A stretch of DNA of 64,000 nucleotides from Bradyrhizobium sp. SZCCT0231 (lineage in GTDB: Bacteria > Pseudomonadota > Alphaproteobacteria > Rhizobiales > Xanthobacteraceae), in assembly GCF_018130245.1 (NCBI RefSeq), contig NZ_JAFCKP010000001.1, positions 1,302,001-1,366,000 of the forward strand, in the 5' to 3' direction. Position numbers and translations under genes: made by a program. Under the pieces are notes generated by a model. It did not search any database, had not been told where the DNA came from, and saw only the letters and a program-made list of their open reading frames with translations. This document shows positions 9,298 through 20,540 of the stretch, in pieces; within the stretch, counting starts at the first letter, position 1; each line of letters begins with the position of its first letter.

Positions 9298-10383
9298 ATG
9301 AATGACCACACGCGGCTCCGCGAAGGCCATGTAAGCCAGCATGGGCCGCACGGTGAGCTGGAGGGGTCGATGGCGGCGGTGGCGTTGGCCACCGATCCGG
9401 CCGTCGGCGCGCAAGCGCCGGGAACCGGCGTCTATGCAGCGCTGGACCTCGGCACCAACAATTGCAGGCTGCTGATCGCCTGTCCGACCCACGACGGCTT
9501 TCGCGTGGTCGATTCCTTCTCGCGCATCATCCGCCTCGGCGAGGGGGTTTCGGCTACCGGCTCGATCAGCGAGGCCGCGATCGAGCGCGCCATCGCGGCG
9601 CTCAGCATTTGCCGCGACAAGATCAACTTACGGAAAGCGCGGCGGCTGCGGCTGATCGCGACCGAAGCCTGCCGCGCGGCCTCGAACGCGGAAGGGTTCC
9701 GCAGCCGCGTCGCGGCCGAGACCGGCATCGAGCTCGAGGTGATCGACCGCGAGACCGAGGCCTCGCTCGCCGTGCTCGGCTGCTCGCCGCTGGTCGACCC
9801 CAGGGGGCGCGGCGCCATCCTGTTCGACATCGGCGGCGGCTCGACCGAGCTGGTGCGGATCGAGCGCGACCCGGAAAACCCGGAGCCGCGCATCAAGGCC
9901 TGGATGTCGATCCCCTATGGTGTGGTCACGCTCGCCGAGCAGTTCGGCGGCCGCGACGTGACGGCTGAGATCTATGCCGCGATGGAGCAGGAGGTCGCGA
10001 GCCACGTCGCGCCGTTCGCGGAGGAGCACGGCCGCGATCTCACGGACATGCATCTGCTCGGCACATCGGGCACGGTGACGACGCTCGCCGGCATCCATCT
10101 CAACCTCGCGCGCTACGACCGCCGCCGCATCGACAGCATCTGGATGCACGATGCCGACATCACCGCGACCGTCAACAAGCTGCTCGGCATGAGTTACGAG
10201 GAGCGGGCGAACAACAGCTGCATCAGCGTCGAACGTGCCGACCTCGTGCTGGCGGGCTGCGCCATCCTCGATGCGATCCGCCGCGCCTTTCCGCTGCCGC
10301 GCCTGCGCGTCGCCGACCGGGGCCTGCGCGAAGGCATGCTGGTCGAGATGATGCGCGAGGACGGCGCGCTCAGGAGCTGGTGA
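9298..10383 (+). CDS. Ppx/GppA family exopolyphosphatase / pppGpp phosphohydrolase
   Basis: An actin-like ASKHA ATPase of 361 residues. [13 protein letters not shown] is the phosphate-1 loop and [11 protein letters not shown] the phosphate-2 loop. The protein is only the two-lobed Ppx core and lacks the C-terminal HD domain of longer homologues, as is common in alphaproteobacteria. It removes terminal phosphate from polyphosphate or pppGpp. GGAAAG about 11 bases upstream supports ATG at 9298. rlmE begins one base after its stop, so the two form an operon. Confidence 0.9.
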   Translation: MNDHTRLREGHVSQHGPHGELEGSMAAVALATDPAVGAQAPGTGVYAALDLGTNNCRLLIACPTHDGFRVVDSFSRIIRLGEGVSATGSISEAAIERAIAALSICRDKINLRKARRLRLIATEACRAASNAEGFRSRVAAETGIELEVIDRETEASLAVLGCSPLVDPRGRGAILFDIGGGSTELVRIERDPENPEPRIKAWMSIPYGVVTLAEQFGGRDVTAEIYAAMEQEVASHVAPFAEEHGRDLTDMHLLGTSGTVTTLAGIHLNLARYDRRRIDSIWMHDADITATVNKLLGMSYEERANNSCISVERADLVLAGCAILDAIRRAFPLPRLRVADRGLREGMLVEMMREDGALRSW

Positions 10384-10384
10384 G

Positions 10385-11071
10385 ATGGCCAAGGACACCA
10401 CCGGCCGCTTGCACGTCCAGGTCAAGACCGGCGGCAAGCGCAAATTGTCGTCGAAGTTGTGGCTGGAGCGGCAGCTCAACGATCCCTATGTCGCCAAGGC
10501 CAAGGCCGCGGGCTATCGTTCGCGCGCCGCGTTCAAGCTGCTGGAGATGGACGACAAGTTTCGCTTCCTGAAGCCGGGCATGGCCGTGGTCGATCTCGGC
10601 GCGGCGCCCGGCGGCTGGAGCCAGATCGCCGCCAAGCGCGTCGGCTCGACCGAAGGCAAGGGCAAGGTCGTCGCGATCGACCTTCTGGAAATGCCCGAGA
10701 TTCCCGGCGTCGATTTCGCGCAGCTCGATTTCATGGACAACGACGCGCCCGGGAAGCTCACCGCGATGCTCGGCGGCGGCGCCGACGTCGTGATGTCCGA
10801 TATGGCCGCCAACACGACAGGCCATCGCAAGACCGACCAGCTCCGCATCGTCGGCCTGGTCGAGACCGCCGCGGCGTTTGCCTGCGACGTGCTCAAGCCC
10901 GGCGGCACGTTCCTGGCAAAAACGTTCCAGAGCGGTGCCGACGCCGATCTGCTCGCCCAGCTCAAGCGCGACTTTGCAACGGTGCGCCACGTGAAGCCGG
11001 CGGCGAGCCGGCAGGATTCCTCCGAGCGCTACGTGCTGGCGACGGGGTTTCGCGGCGAGGCGAAGGCGTAG
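10385..11071 (+). CDS. rlmE: 23S rRNA (uridine-2'-O)-methyltransferase RlmE
   Basis: A 228-residue FtsJ-type enzyme. It contains [18 protein letters not shown] (N-terminal RNA-binding stretch with the first catalytic lysine), [12 protein letters not shown] (SAM loop), [13 protein letters not shown] (catalytic Asp) and [10 protein letters not shown] (catalytic Lys). It methylates U2552 of the 23S rRNA A-loop. An N-terminal basic tail of about 25 residues is usual in rhizobia. It is coupled to ppx/gppA upstream. Confidence 0.93.
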   Translation: MAKDTTGRLHVQVKTGGKRKLSSKLWLERQLNDPYVAKAKAAGYRSRAAFKLLEMDDKFRFLKPGMAVVDLGAAPGGWSQIAAKRVGSTEGKGKVVAIDLLEMPEIPGVDFAQLDFMDNDAPGKLTAMLGGGADVVMSDMAANTTGHRKTDQLRIVGLVETAAAFACDVLKPGGTFLAKTFQSGADADLLAQLKRDFATVRHVKPAASRQDSSERYVLATGFRGEAKA

Positions 11072-11082
11072 CTGCAAATTCC

Positions 11083-11172
11083 GTCATTGCGGGAGGTCTC
11101 GACGAGGCGAGCCCGGAATCCATTTCTCCACGCGTTCCGGCGGCGCGATGCTTTGCGTCGCCCCGGAATGAC
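11083..11172. repeat. intergenic repeat, GTCATTCCGGGG family
   Basis: Begins GTCATTGCGGG and ends CCCCGGAATGAC with an internal GCCCGGAATCCAT. Copies with the same borders lie at 17387-17492 and 24409-24510. It separates convergent rlmE and the class III PLP gene. Confidence 0.65.
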
Positions 11173-11183
11173 AGAGGTGGAAA

Positions 11184-12533
11184 CTACCGCGGTCGCTGAT
11201 CGCGTGTATCCCGGATACTCTCGCGAGCGCCCTTGACGCCAAGCAATTCGTCGATTGCGTCGACAAGCCTGTCCGCATGTTCGGTAGTGACGCAGAGCGG
11301 CGGACGGATCTTCAGCACATTGCCAAATTGCCCGGCGGCGCCGACGAGAATACCGCGGTCGCGTAGACCATTGATCAGCGTTTTTGCGAGCTCTCCGTCG
11401 CCGAACTCGACGCCAAGATAGAGACCGGCGCCACGCACTGCGATGATCGGCGCGTGTGCCTGGAGATGCTTTAGACGCGACATCAGATGTTTGCCCACGC
11501 GGGCCGCGTTGGCGATCAGCTCGTCCTGTTCGATCGCCTCCAGTACCGCCATCGCCGCAGCGGTTGCGAGCGGGCTGGCGGCGAAGGTGTTGAAATAGCC
11601 GAAATCGGCGCAGAACGCAGTCAGGATGTCAGGTCGTGTCACGACGCCGGCGATCGGATAGCCGTTACCCATCGGCTTGCCCATGGTGACGATGTCGGGC
11701 ACCACGCCGTGGCGCCCAAAACCCCAGAGGCCTTCGCCGGTGCGGCCGAAGCCGGGCTGCACCTCATCGGCAATGAACAGACCGCCCGCAGCGCGAACGA
11801 CATCAACCGCGGGCTTGAGGAAACCCGGCGGATCGGAGAAGACGCCGTCGGACGAGAAGATGGTATCGACCAGCAGGCCCGCGAACCGGATGCCATCCGC
11901 TTCCATCGCCGCGATCGCTGCGCCGACGGCGTCGGCAAAACCTTGCGCGACGTCGTCGCCGAAGAGGGCGGGATCCGGTGCCGGCACCATGCGCACATGC
12001 GGCGGCGGCGCGCCTTGCTTGTAGGAGGAGGGCGATACTTCGGTCACCGCAGCGGTGTTGCCGTGGTAAGCGGCGCGGGTCACGACAAAGCCATGGCCGC
12101 CGCTTGCTTTCCTGGCGAGCCGCAGTGCCAAATCGTTGCTCTCGCTACCGGTACAGGTGAGCACGAGATTGCTCAGCCCCGCCGGGAATGTAGCGAGCAG
12201 TTTTTCGGCATAGTCCTGCGCGATGTCGAACAGGTAGCGCGAGTGCGTGTTGAATTCGCCGATTTGGCGCCGCACCGCCTCGACGACTTTCGGATGACAA
12301 TGCCCGACGGTCGGAACGTTGTTGTAGAAATCGAGATAGGTGCGCCCGTCGGAGGCGTAGAGATAGGAGCCCTCCGCGCGCACGATCTTGAGCGGGTGGT
12401 CGTAGAACAGGACCGATCCAGCGCCAAAATCGCGTCGGCGTCGCGCCACGAGCGCGGCAATGTCGGCTGTCAGCCCTGCGTCGTCGTTGGAGAAGGCGTT
12501 GAGCGAGAGTATCGGCTGTTCCTTGTCTCTCAT
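11184..12533 (-). CDS. class III aminotransferase-fold PLP enzyme, possible phospho-lyase
   Basis: A 449-residue fold-type I PLP enzyme. Landmarks are TGSESNDLALRLAR (cofactor phosphate region), ADEVQPGFGRTGEGLWGF (PLP-ring Asp) and VTMGKPMGNGYPIAGV with the Schiff-base lysine. It resembles the branch containing ethanolamine-phosphate and 5-phosphohydroxylysine phospho-lyases as well as true aminotransferases. Its start overlaps the stop of the upstream kinase gene by ATGA. Kinase plus class III PLP enzyme is the known pairing for phosphorylate-then-eliminate degradation of amino alcohols. The exact substrate is inferred, not shown. Confidence 0.8.
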   Translation of the reverse strand: MRDKEQPILSLNAFSNDDAGLTADIAALVARRRRDFGAGSVLFYDHPLKIVRAEGSYLYASDGRTYLDFYNNVPTVGHCHPKVVEAVRRQIGEFNTHSRYLFDIAQDYAEKLLATFPAGLSNLVLTCTGSESNDLALRLARKASGGHGFVVTRAAYHGNTAAVTEVSPSSYKQGAPPPHVRMVPAPDPALFGDDVAQGFADAVGAAIAAMEADGIRFAGLLVDTIFSSDGVFSDPPGFLKPAVDVVRAAGGLFIADEVQPGFGRTGEGLWGFGRHGVVPDIVTMGKPMGNGYPIAGVVTRPDILTAFCADFGYFNTFAASPLATAAAMAVLEAIEQDELIANAARVGKHLMSRLKHLQAHAPIIAVRGAGLYLGVEFGDGELAKTLINGLRDRGILVGAAGQFGNVLKIRPPLCVTTEHADRLVDAIDELLGVKGARESIRDTRDQRPR

Positions 12534-13564
12534 GAACGGGCCTCCGCTCGGAAGGTAGAGCCGGGCTCCGCATCGCATGTCTCGAGAAACGCGCGTGCGA
12601 GCGCGACTGTCCCATGAGTATAGGCCTCGCCCATCTGCTGTGCCGTTGGCGTCTCCGCATGCGAGGCGATCCAGGCCGTGAGCAACATGCGGCGCAGCAT
12701 GACGAAGACAGGCAGGATGGCGCATTCATCGTCCGGGAGCGGCGCGACGGTCCGGTAGCCCTCGACCCAGGCGGCCTGCAACGTCGGAACATAGGACTCG
12801 TGCTCGATGAAGCTGATGGCGGCAGCGAAATCGTAGAGGTACCAGCCGAAGCCGCAATCGTCGAAATCGATGACCGAAAGTATCCCGTCGTCGACCAGCA
12901 GGTTGGCGACGCGCATGTCTGCATGGATCAGGCCGAAGCGGTCCTTGTCGGTGCCGTAGGCGGCGAGCAGGTCGTGCAGGCGCAACGCGGCGCGTTCCAG
13001 CACCGCGCGCCCGGCCTCGTCGAGGCCGGGAGCAGCGCGCCAATCGCCCCACAGTTTCGCCTCGCCTAGCATGGCATCATAATCCCACACCTTGCGCACA
13101 AAACCGTCCGGCCTCTGCCAGCGTTTTGCATGACGATGCAGGCGCGCATTGATGGTGCCGAGTTCGCGGAACCAGCGTGTCAGGTCCTCGCCCTCGGCCG
13201 GTTCCTTGCCGCTCACGAGCTCGAAGGCGACAGCATGGCGAAGGATGCCGTCATCGTCGATGTCGGCGATAAGATCGCCGTCGCGCTGGGCTATGGCGGC
13301 AGGCGTCGGCACAACATGGTCACGCCTGAGTGCGGCGAGCCAGGCAAGCTCGGATTCGATTTCGGCGCGGGTGTGGTAGCCGGGCCGATGCACGCGGAAC
13401 ACGAGGTCGCGACCCGTCGTGGGCTCGTGCGCCCGGAACGTCGCATTCTCGGAAATCGTGAGCAGCCTGAGTTCGGTGTCATCCGACAGGCCCCAGCGCG
13501 GCAGCGCCGTCCGCAGTCCTTGCGCGAGTCTCGCCAGGAATGCATCGTCATACACAGGGGACAT
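12530..13564 (-). CDS. APH-family small-molecule kinase (hydroxylysine-kinase-like)
   Basis: A 344-residue protein of the aminoglycoside phosphotransferase fold. FGLIHADMRVANLLVDD carries the catalytic HxD loop and VIDFDDCGFGWYLYD the metal-binding Asp. FRVHRPGYHTRAEIESELAWL is the N-lobe with the glutamate. It is closer to homoserine- and hydroxylysine-kinase-type proteins than to resistance enzymes. It lies second to last in the MarR-amidase-kinase-PLP operon, one base after the amidase stop, and overlaps the PLP gene by four bases. This argues for metabolism, not antibiotic resistance. Confidence 0.83.
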   Translation of the reverse strand: MSPVYDDAFLARLAQGLRTALPRWGLSDDTELRLLTISENATFRAHEPTTGRDLVFRVHRPGYHTRAEIESELAWLAALRRDHVVPTPAAIAQRDGDLIADIDDDGILRHAVAFELVSGKEPAEGEDLTRWFRELGTINARLHRHAKRWQRPDGFVRKVWDYDAMLGEAKLWGDWRAAPGLDEAGRAVLERAALRLHDLLAAYGTDKDRFGLIHADMRVANLLVDDGILSVIDFDDCGFGWYLYDFAAAISFIEHESYVPTLQAAWVEGYRTVAPLPDDECAILPVFVMLRRMLLTAWIASHAETPTAQQMGEAYTHGTVALARAFLETCDAEPGSTFRAEARS

Positions 13565-13565
13565 G

Positions 13566-15059
13566 TCAGAGCTCCATCAGCGGCTGGCGGTCGGCGGCCT
13601 GAACATCGGAGAGCAGGCGCGGCAGATGACGGTCGGGCCAGCGGGTCGCAAGATCGTAGGCATGCGCAATACCAAGCAGCTCGAGATCGCCGGCCGGCCG
13701 CCCGAGCATCTGCATGCCCATCGGCCGCCCGTCGGCGGCGAAGCCGACGGGGACGCCGATCGCGGGAACGCCGGCAAGGGTCGCGGGGACCACGACTTCC
13801 ATCCAGCGGTGATAGGTGTCCATGGCGCGGCCGGCGATCTCGCGCGGCCAGGGCATCGTTCGGGCGAAAGGAAAGACCTGGGCGCTCGGCAGCGCCAGGA
13901 CGTCGAAACGCTCGTGCAACGTCAGCACGTGGCGGTACCAATCGCTGCGGAGCTGCGACGCGACGAACACATCCGCGCCGGACAGGGCCAGCCCGCACTC
14001 GATCTCGAAGATGGCCTCAGGCTTCAACTGAGCGCGCATCTGCGGATCCGCGTAGAGCGGGCCGAGCTTGCCGGCGACGAGGAAGGAACGCAGCGTCTGC
14101 CAGGTCGACCACAAGGCGTCCGGCGAGAAGCCAAGTGCGATCGGCTCGACGATCGCGCCGAGTCCTTCAAGTTCGCGCAGAGCCCGTTCGCAGAGATCCA
14201 GGATGCCGGGTTCCATGGCCAGATGGCCGCCGAGATCGCCAAGCCAGGCAATGCGTTTGCCAGAGATCGCGGGGACAAGCGGGTCGGTACAGGCAGCAGC
14301 CGGCTCGCGTAGCGACAGCGGCGCGCGCGGGTCGGGCCCGGCCATCGTCGACAGCAGCAATGCCAGATCGGCGACGTTGCGCGCCATGGGCCCGTCATAG
14401 CCGAGCTGCTGGAAGAACAGGTCGCCGGAAGGGCCGTGGGGGACGCGCCCCATCGACGGCCTGAAGCCGAAGACATTGTTGTAGGCGGCGGGATTGCGCA
14501 GCGACCCCATCATGTCGCTGCCGTCGGCGACGGGCAGCAGGCGGAGTGCCAGCGCTGCTGCCGCGCCGCCGCTGCTGCCGCCGGCGGTGAGGGCAGGGTA
14601 GTAGGCATTGCCGGTCGCGCCGAACACCCGGTTGTAGGTCTGCGAGCCCAGGCCGAACTCCGACGTATTGGTCTTTCCGATCAAGATCGCGCCGGCCTCG
14701 CGCAGCCGTCGCACGAACAGGGAGTCCTCGCTCGGCCGATGCGAGGCGAATAGTGGCGAGCCCGATGTGGTGACGAAGCCGAAGGCGTCTGCGAGGTCTT
14801 TCGGGGCCTGCGGCAGGCCGTGCATCCATCCCATGGACCGGCCCTCGGCCAGCATTCTGTCGCGTGCATCCGCCTCGCCGAGCAGGGACTCCGCATCGCG
14901 CAGCGACACGATCGCGGTGACCTCGGGATTGATGCGCCCGATGCGCGCGAGTGTTGCTGCCATCACCTCGCGGCAGGAGATCTTGCGTTGATGGATCAGC
15001 AGCGATAGGGCGCGGGCATCGTGGTTGAGGAGATCCTCGGAGAAGCTGGACATGGTCAT
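13566..15059 (-). CDS. amidase signature family hydrolase
   Basis: A 497-residue amidase. APKDLAD holds the catalytic lysine, AGGSSGGAAAALA the cis-serine and GSDMMGSLRNPAA the nucleophile serine. It cleaves a carboxamide to acid and amine. In this operon it probably releases the amino compound that the downstream kinase and PLP enzyme process. The ATG at 15059 overlaps the marR stop codon (ATGA); a second in-frame ATG at 15053 is possible. The reading frame extends back to 15131, but that part overlaps marR. Confidence 0.88.
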   Translation of the reverse strand: MTMSSFSEDLLNHDARALSLLIHQRKISCREVMAATLARIGRINPEVTAIVSLRDAESLLGEADARDRMLAEGRSMGWMHGLPQAPKDLADAFGFVTTSGSPLFASHRPSEDSLFVRRLREAGAILIGKTNTSEFGLGSQTYNRVFGATGNAYYPALTAGGSSGGAAAALALRLLPVADGSDMMGSLRNPAAYNNVFGFRPSMGRVPHGPSGDLFFQQLGYDGPMARNVADLALLLSTMAGPDPRAPLSLREPAAACTDPLVPAISGKRIAWLGDLGGHLAMEPGILDLCERALRELEGLGAIVEPIALGFSPDALWSTWQTLRSFLVAGKLGPLYADPQMRAQLKPEAIFEIECGLALSGADVFVASQLRSDWYRHVLTLHERFDVLALPSAQVFPFARTMPWPREIAGRAMDTYHRWMEVVVPATLAGVPAIGVPVGFAADGRPMGMQMLGRPAGDLELLGIAHAYDLATRWPDRHLPRLLSDVQAADRQPLMEL

Positions 15060-15547
15060 CTCGCGGAAGCGACGCGCGCCGGGCGCTTCTTCAGCATGTC
15101 GGCAACGTTCGACATCATCTTGTCGAGACACGCATCGAATATCTCACGCTGCTTCTGCGTAATCCCGGCCATCAATTCGGCTTCGAGCGTGCGACCGATC
15201 TGCTCGCATGTCCTGACCATCTTGAGCCCTGCCGGCGTCGCGGCCAGCCGGATGCGGCGGGCATCGGCAGCATCAGTGTCGCGCTTCAGGAGGCCGCGCC
15301 GGACCAGGCTGGTGATGGTCTTTGAGATCAGGGTCTTTTCGATGAACGCCAGCGAAGCGAGCCGGTTCTGGGAGAGTCCGGGCTCGAAAGCGGCGATGCG
15401 CAGGCAGCGGAGCTCGCGCAGGCTGACGCCGCAGGCCGTCTCATAGACCGGCGAGGCATCCGCCTTGGCCGCGCTGGAAATGACGTCGAGGCGAAACGTG
15501 ACGTAGTCGATCGGAACGATCGCGGGAACGGAGGGCCGGGCGGACAT
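15056..15547 (-). CDS. MarR family transcriptional regulator
   Basis: A 163-residue winged-helix regulator. The recognition region reads EPGLSQNRLASLAFIEKTLISKTITSLVRRGLLKRD and is followed by the wing with DARRIRLAATPAG. It is first in an operon with the amidase, kinase and PLP enzyme, and overlaps the amidase start. A perfect palindrome lies 13 bases before its ATG, so it most likely represses its own operon and is released by a pathway substrate. An alternative TTG start at 15562 would lie inside the palindrome and is less likely. Confidence 0.88.
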   Translation of the reverse strand: MSARPSVPAIVPIDYVTFRLDVISSAAKADASPVYETACGVSLRELRCLRIAAFEPGLSQNRLASLAFIEKTLISKTITSLVRRGLLKRDTDAADARRIRLAATPAGLKMVRTCEQIGRTLEAELMAGITQKQREIFDACLDKMMSNVADMLKKRPARVASAR

Positions 15548-15560
15548 TGATGCATATTTC

Positions 15561-15583
15561 AATAGTTGAATATTTCAACTATT
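15561..15583. promoter_or_regulatory. palindromic operator of the MarR-amidase operon
   Basis: AATAGTTGAA, three bases, TTCAACTATT: a perfect 10-base inverted repeat with a 3-base spacer, directly before the marR start. Size, symmetry and AT content match MarR operators. The same stretch offers TTGAA and TATT elements, so binding would block the promoter. Confidence 0.75.
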
Positions 15584-15771
15584 AGCACGGAGCACCGCGT
15601 ACCGGAAGTGCCGATTTCGCCCGACTGAATGGATTCGAATGATTGTCGCGGCTTTGCCGCGTATCGCCGCACCGGGATGCTGGCCGGCAGGTGGGCGGGG
15701 GCTTGCAAAAGCGCCGTGCCGGCCCGGTCACGGTTGTTCGGAGTGCCCCGACGAGGTGACTGAGACTTTAT

Positions 15772-17262
15772 TTACCCCAGCCTCTGATCCCGCACGTCCT
15801 GCGTATCCTCGGTCGCCGCCTTCACCGCCGCTTTCTCCGCGCCCTTGCCGGCGCCCTTGCGGCTGGCGATCTCCACCGCCTTGCGGCCGGAGATCTCGTG
15901 GCCGGCATCTGCAGGCATTTGCCAGAAGAACCAACTCGAGGCGGCCGAGGTCAGCGCGACCACGATGAAGGCCGGTGCGAACACCGTGGCATTGAGCTCG
16001 CTGACATGGTGGAACCACATCGTCGTTTCCACGCAGGCCGCGCCGACGGCGACGCCGGCGGAGACCGCGAGCTGCTGGTTGACGCTGACGAGGGTGGTGG
16101 CGCGGCTCATCTGCGCGGTCTCGACGTCGGCATAGGCGACGGTGTTGATCGCGGTGAACTCCAGCGAGCGGAAGAAGCCGCCGACCACCAGGATGACCAT
16201 GATGATGAGCAGCGGCGTCGTCACCGTGAACAGCGCGCAGACGCCGAGGAAGAACGCGCTGACGATCGCGTTCACCGTCATCAAATTGCGGAAGCCGAAG
16301 GTGCGGATGATCCGCGCCGCCAGCGTCTTCATGCCCATGGCCCCGAGCGAGGAGGCAAAGGTGACGAGACCGGAATGGAACGGTGACAGGCCGAAGCCGA
16401 TCTGCATCAAGAGCGGCAGCAGGAACGGCAGCGCGCCGATGCCGAGGCGGAATAGGAAGCCGCCGAACACGGCCGCGCGCAGCGTCGACAGCTTCAGAAG
16501 CGAGAAATCCAGCACCGGCGACCCGGTGCGCCGTGCGTGGATGACGTAGAGCGTCATCGAGATCGCGCCGCCCGCGATCAACGCGGCAACCGTGCTCCAC
16601 GGCAGCAGGTTGAGGCCGGCAACCGAGAGGCCGAAGGCGATGCCGGCGAGCCCCAGCCCAGCGAGCACCATGCCGTAGAGATCGAACGGCTCGCGTTCCT
16701 CGCTCTTGATCGGATCGATGAAGCGCAGCGCCATGAAGATGCCGAGCAGGCCGATCGGGATGTTGATCAGGAAGATCCAGTGCCAGGACGCGTAGGTGGT
16801 GATGAAGCCGCCGAGCGGCGGGCCGATCACCGGACCGATCAGGGCAGGGACCGTCACCCAGGCCATGGCGTTGACCAACGCGCTCTTGTCGACCGAGCGC
16901 AGCAGCACGAGGCGTCCGACCGGCGTCATCATCGCCCCGCCCATGCCTTGCAGGATGCGCGCGAATACGAAATCGGTGACCGAGGTCGAGAGCGCGCAGC
17001 CGACCGAGCCGACCATGAACACGCCGACGGCGATCGCGAACACCATGCGCGCGCCGAAGCGGTCGGCGGTCCAGCCGCTCGCCGGGATGAACACCGCAAG
17101 CGACAGCAGGTAAGATGTGATCGCCAGCTTCAGCGTCAGCGGGCTGGTTCCGATGTCAGCCGCGATCGCCGGCAGGGAGGTGGCGATCACCGTCGAGTCC
17201 ATGTTCTCCATAAAGAGCGCAGTGGCCACGATCAGCGGAATGACGCGTTGCTTGTCGACCAT
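15772..17262 (-). CDS. DHA2 family MFS efflux transporter (EmrB/QacA type)
   Basis: A 496-residue inner-membrane protein with about 14 hydrophobic segments. ENMDSTVIATSLPAIAADI is the DHA2 first-helix signature and GWTADRFGARMVF the A-motif loop. It exports drugs or other toxic organics in exchange for protons. No membrane-fusion partner is next to it. The C-terminal tail is rich in Lys and Ala. Start at 17262 sits immediately before the first helix; the frame is open to 17352, but the extra 30 residues look non-coding. Confidence 0.88.
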   Translation of the reverse strand: MVDKQRVIPLIVATALFMENMDSTVIATSLPAIAADIGTSPLTLKLAITSYLLSLAVFIPASGWTADRFGARMVFAIAVGVFMVGSVGCALSTSVTDFVFARILQGMGGAMMTPVGRLVLLRSVDKSALVNAMAWVTVPALIGPVIGPPLGGFITTYASWHWIFLINIPIGLLGIFMALRFIDPIKSEEREPFDLYGMVLAGLGLAGIAFGLSVAGLNLLPWSTVAALIAGGAISMTLYVIHARRTGSPVLDFSLLKLSTLRAAVFGGFLFRLGIGALPFLLPLLMQIGFGLSPFHSGLVTFASSLGAMGMKTLAARIIRTFGFRNLMTVNAIVSAFFLGVCALFTVTTPLLIIMVILVVGGFFRSLEFTAINTVAYADVETAQMSRATTLVSVNQQLAVSAGVAVGAACVETTMWFHHVSELNATVFAPAFIVVALTSAASSWFFWQMPADAGHEISGRKAVEIASRKGAGKGAEKAAVKAATEDTQDVRDQRLG

Positions 17263-17386
17263 GACGGATTGGCAATGAAATCGGAAGGAGGGGTGGAGTT
17301 GCGGCTTATCACCGCCGTCCGCCGCGGACCATTGCGGATCGACGCATGGCACCTAAATCCCGCGTAACAACGGTGTGACCCTCCCC

Positions 17387-19213
<1,827 letters not shown>

Positions 19214-19234
19214 TTCGTTCGCCCCATTCTCGGA

Positions 19235-19336
19235 GTCATCGCCCGCGAAGGCGGGCGATCCAGTACGCCGCGGCCTCTCGGTTCAATAACGATCGTCTCG
19301 GAGTACTGGATGCCCCGCCTCCGCGGGGCATGACAG
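19235..19336. repeat. intergenic repeat, CCAGTAC/GTACTGG family
   Basis: Hairpin CGCCCGCGAAGGCGGGCG, then ATCCAGTACGCCGCGG, a variable centre, CGGAGTACTGGAT, a second hairpin CCCCGCCTCCGCGGGG and ATGACAG. It has the same order and borders as 6587-6688. Confidence 0.8.
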
Positions 19337-19367
19337 TGAGTTTGTGGCGCGCGCGTGCCTCCAACTC

Positions 19368-19444
19368 GTCATTGCGAGCGAAGCGAAGCAATCCAGTCCT
19401 TTTGTGTTGACGCGGCTGGATTGCTTCGCTTCGCTCGCAATGAC
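19368..19444. repeat. long perfect inverted repeat, GTCATTGCGAGCGAAG family
   Basis: The left arm at 19368-19396 (starting GTCATTGCGAGCGAAG) is the exact reverse complement of 19416-19444, that is, 29-base perfect arms around a 19-base loop. It lies directly before the MDR reductase gene and ends 18 bases before its ATG, so its hairpin could affect that mRNA leader. Confidence 0.85.
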
Positions 19445-19462
19445 AGAAAAGTGGAGGAAGCC

Positions 19463-20485
19463 ATGTCCCAAGCCAAACGCATCGTTCTTGCCGCGCGTCC
19501 CGTCGGCGAACCCAAGCCGTCTGATTTTCGCCTGGAGGAATTCGCGGTGCCGGCTCCCGGCGCAGGCGAAGTCCTGCTGCGCACGATCTGGCTGTCGCTC
19601 GATCCCTATATGCGAGGGCGGATGAGCGAGGGGCCGTCCTACGCAGCTCCGGTGCCGGTCGGCGGGGTGATGGAGGGCGAGGCGGTCAGCGAGGTCGCGG
19701 CCTCCAACAATCCCGACTTCGCGGTCGGCGACATCGTGCGCATCCGCTCGGGTTGGCAGACGCATGCGATCTCGAACGGCAAGGGCCTGATCAAGGTCGA
19801 TCCCAAGCTCGGTCCGATTTCGACCTCGATCGGCGTGCTCGGCATGCCCGGCATGACCGCCTATACGGGCCTGCTCGACATCGGCAAGCCGCAACCGGGC
19901 GAGACCGTCGTCGTCGCCGGCGCCTCCGGCGCGGTCGGCTCGGCCGTGGGCCAGATCGCCAAGATCAAGGGCGCACGCGCGGTCGGCATTGCCGGCGGCA
20001 AGGACAAGTGCGACTACGTGGTGAAGGAGCTCGGCTTCGATGCCTGTATCGATCACCGCGATCCCGATCTCGCCGCCAAGCTCAAGGAGGCCTGCCCTGA
20101 TGGCATCGACGTCTATTTCGAGAATGTCGGCGGTGCCGTGTTCGAGGCGGTGTTCCCGCTGCTCAATCCGTTCGCGCGCGTACCGGTCTGCGGCCTGATC
20201 GCCCACTACAACGACACCGAGGCCAAGCCGCCGAAATGGGCTGCCAGCCTGATGCGCGCGACGCTGACCAAGCGGCTGACCTTCCGCGGTTTCATCGTGT
20301 CCGACTTCGCCGCCCGCCATGGCGATTTCCTGCGCGACATGTCCGCCTGGGTCCGCGACGGTAAGGTCAAATACAAGGAGTTCGTCACCGAAGGCCTTGA
20401 AAGCGCCCCCGGCGCGTTCATGGGCCTGCTGAAGGGGGCCAATTTCGGCAAGCAGCTGGTCCGGGTTGGCCCCGACAAGGCCTGA
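19463..20485 (+). CDS. NADP-dependent MDR oxidoreductase (CurA / LTB4 dehydrogenase type)
   Basis: A 340-residue zinc-independent medium-chain dehydrogenase. LDPYMRGRM near residue 50 and GASGAVGSAVGQIAKIKG (nucleotide-binding fold) are characteristic of the leukotriene-B4 dehydrogenase / curcumin reductase branch, which reduces alpha,beta-unsaturated ketones and aldehydes. FENVGG is a further family motif. GGAGG about 8 bases upstream supports the start at 19463. Confidence 0.9.
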   Translation: MSQAKRIVLAARPVGEPKPSDFRLEEFAVPAPGAGEVLLRTIWLSLDPYMRGRMSEGPSYAAPVPVGGVMEGEAVSEVAASNNPDFAVGDIVRIRSGWQTHAISNGKGLIKVDPKLGPISTSIGVLGMPGMTAYTGLLDIGKPQPGETVVVAGASGAVGSAVGQIAKIKGARAVGIAGGKDKCDYVVKELGFDACIDHRDPDLAAKLKEACPDGIDVYFENVGGAVFEAVFPLLNPFARVPVCGLIAHYNDTEAKPPKWAASLMRATLTKRLTFRGFIVSDFAARHGDFLRDMSAWVRDGKVKYKEFVTEGLESAPGAFMGLLKGANFGKQLVRVGPDKA

Positions 20486-20540
20486 TTTGATCGCATCCGG
20501 CCGCCTCGGGGCGGTGGATGGTTAAGAAAGAGTCACTAAT

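Noticed and set aside
12530-13564. Annotation as aminoglycoside resistance
   Set aside because: Only the fold is shared; operon context with amidase and PLP enzyme points to metabolism.
13130-14464. Long plus-strand frame over the amidase and kinase
   Set aside because: Arg- and Ala-rich shadow of the two minus-strand genes, no start signal.
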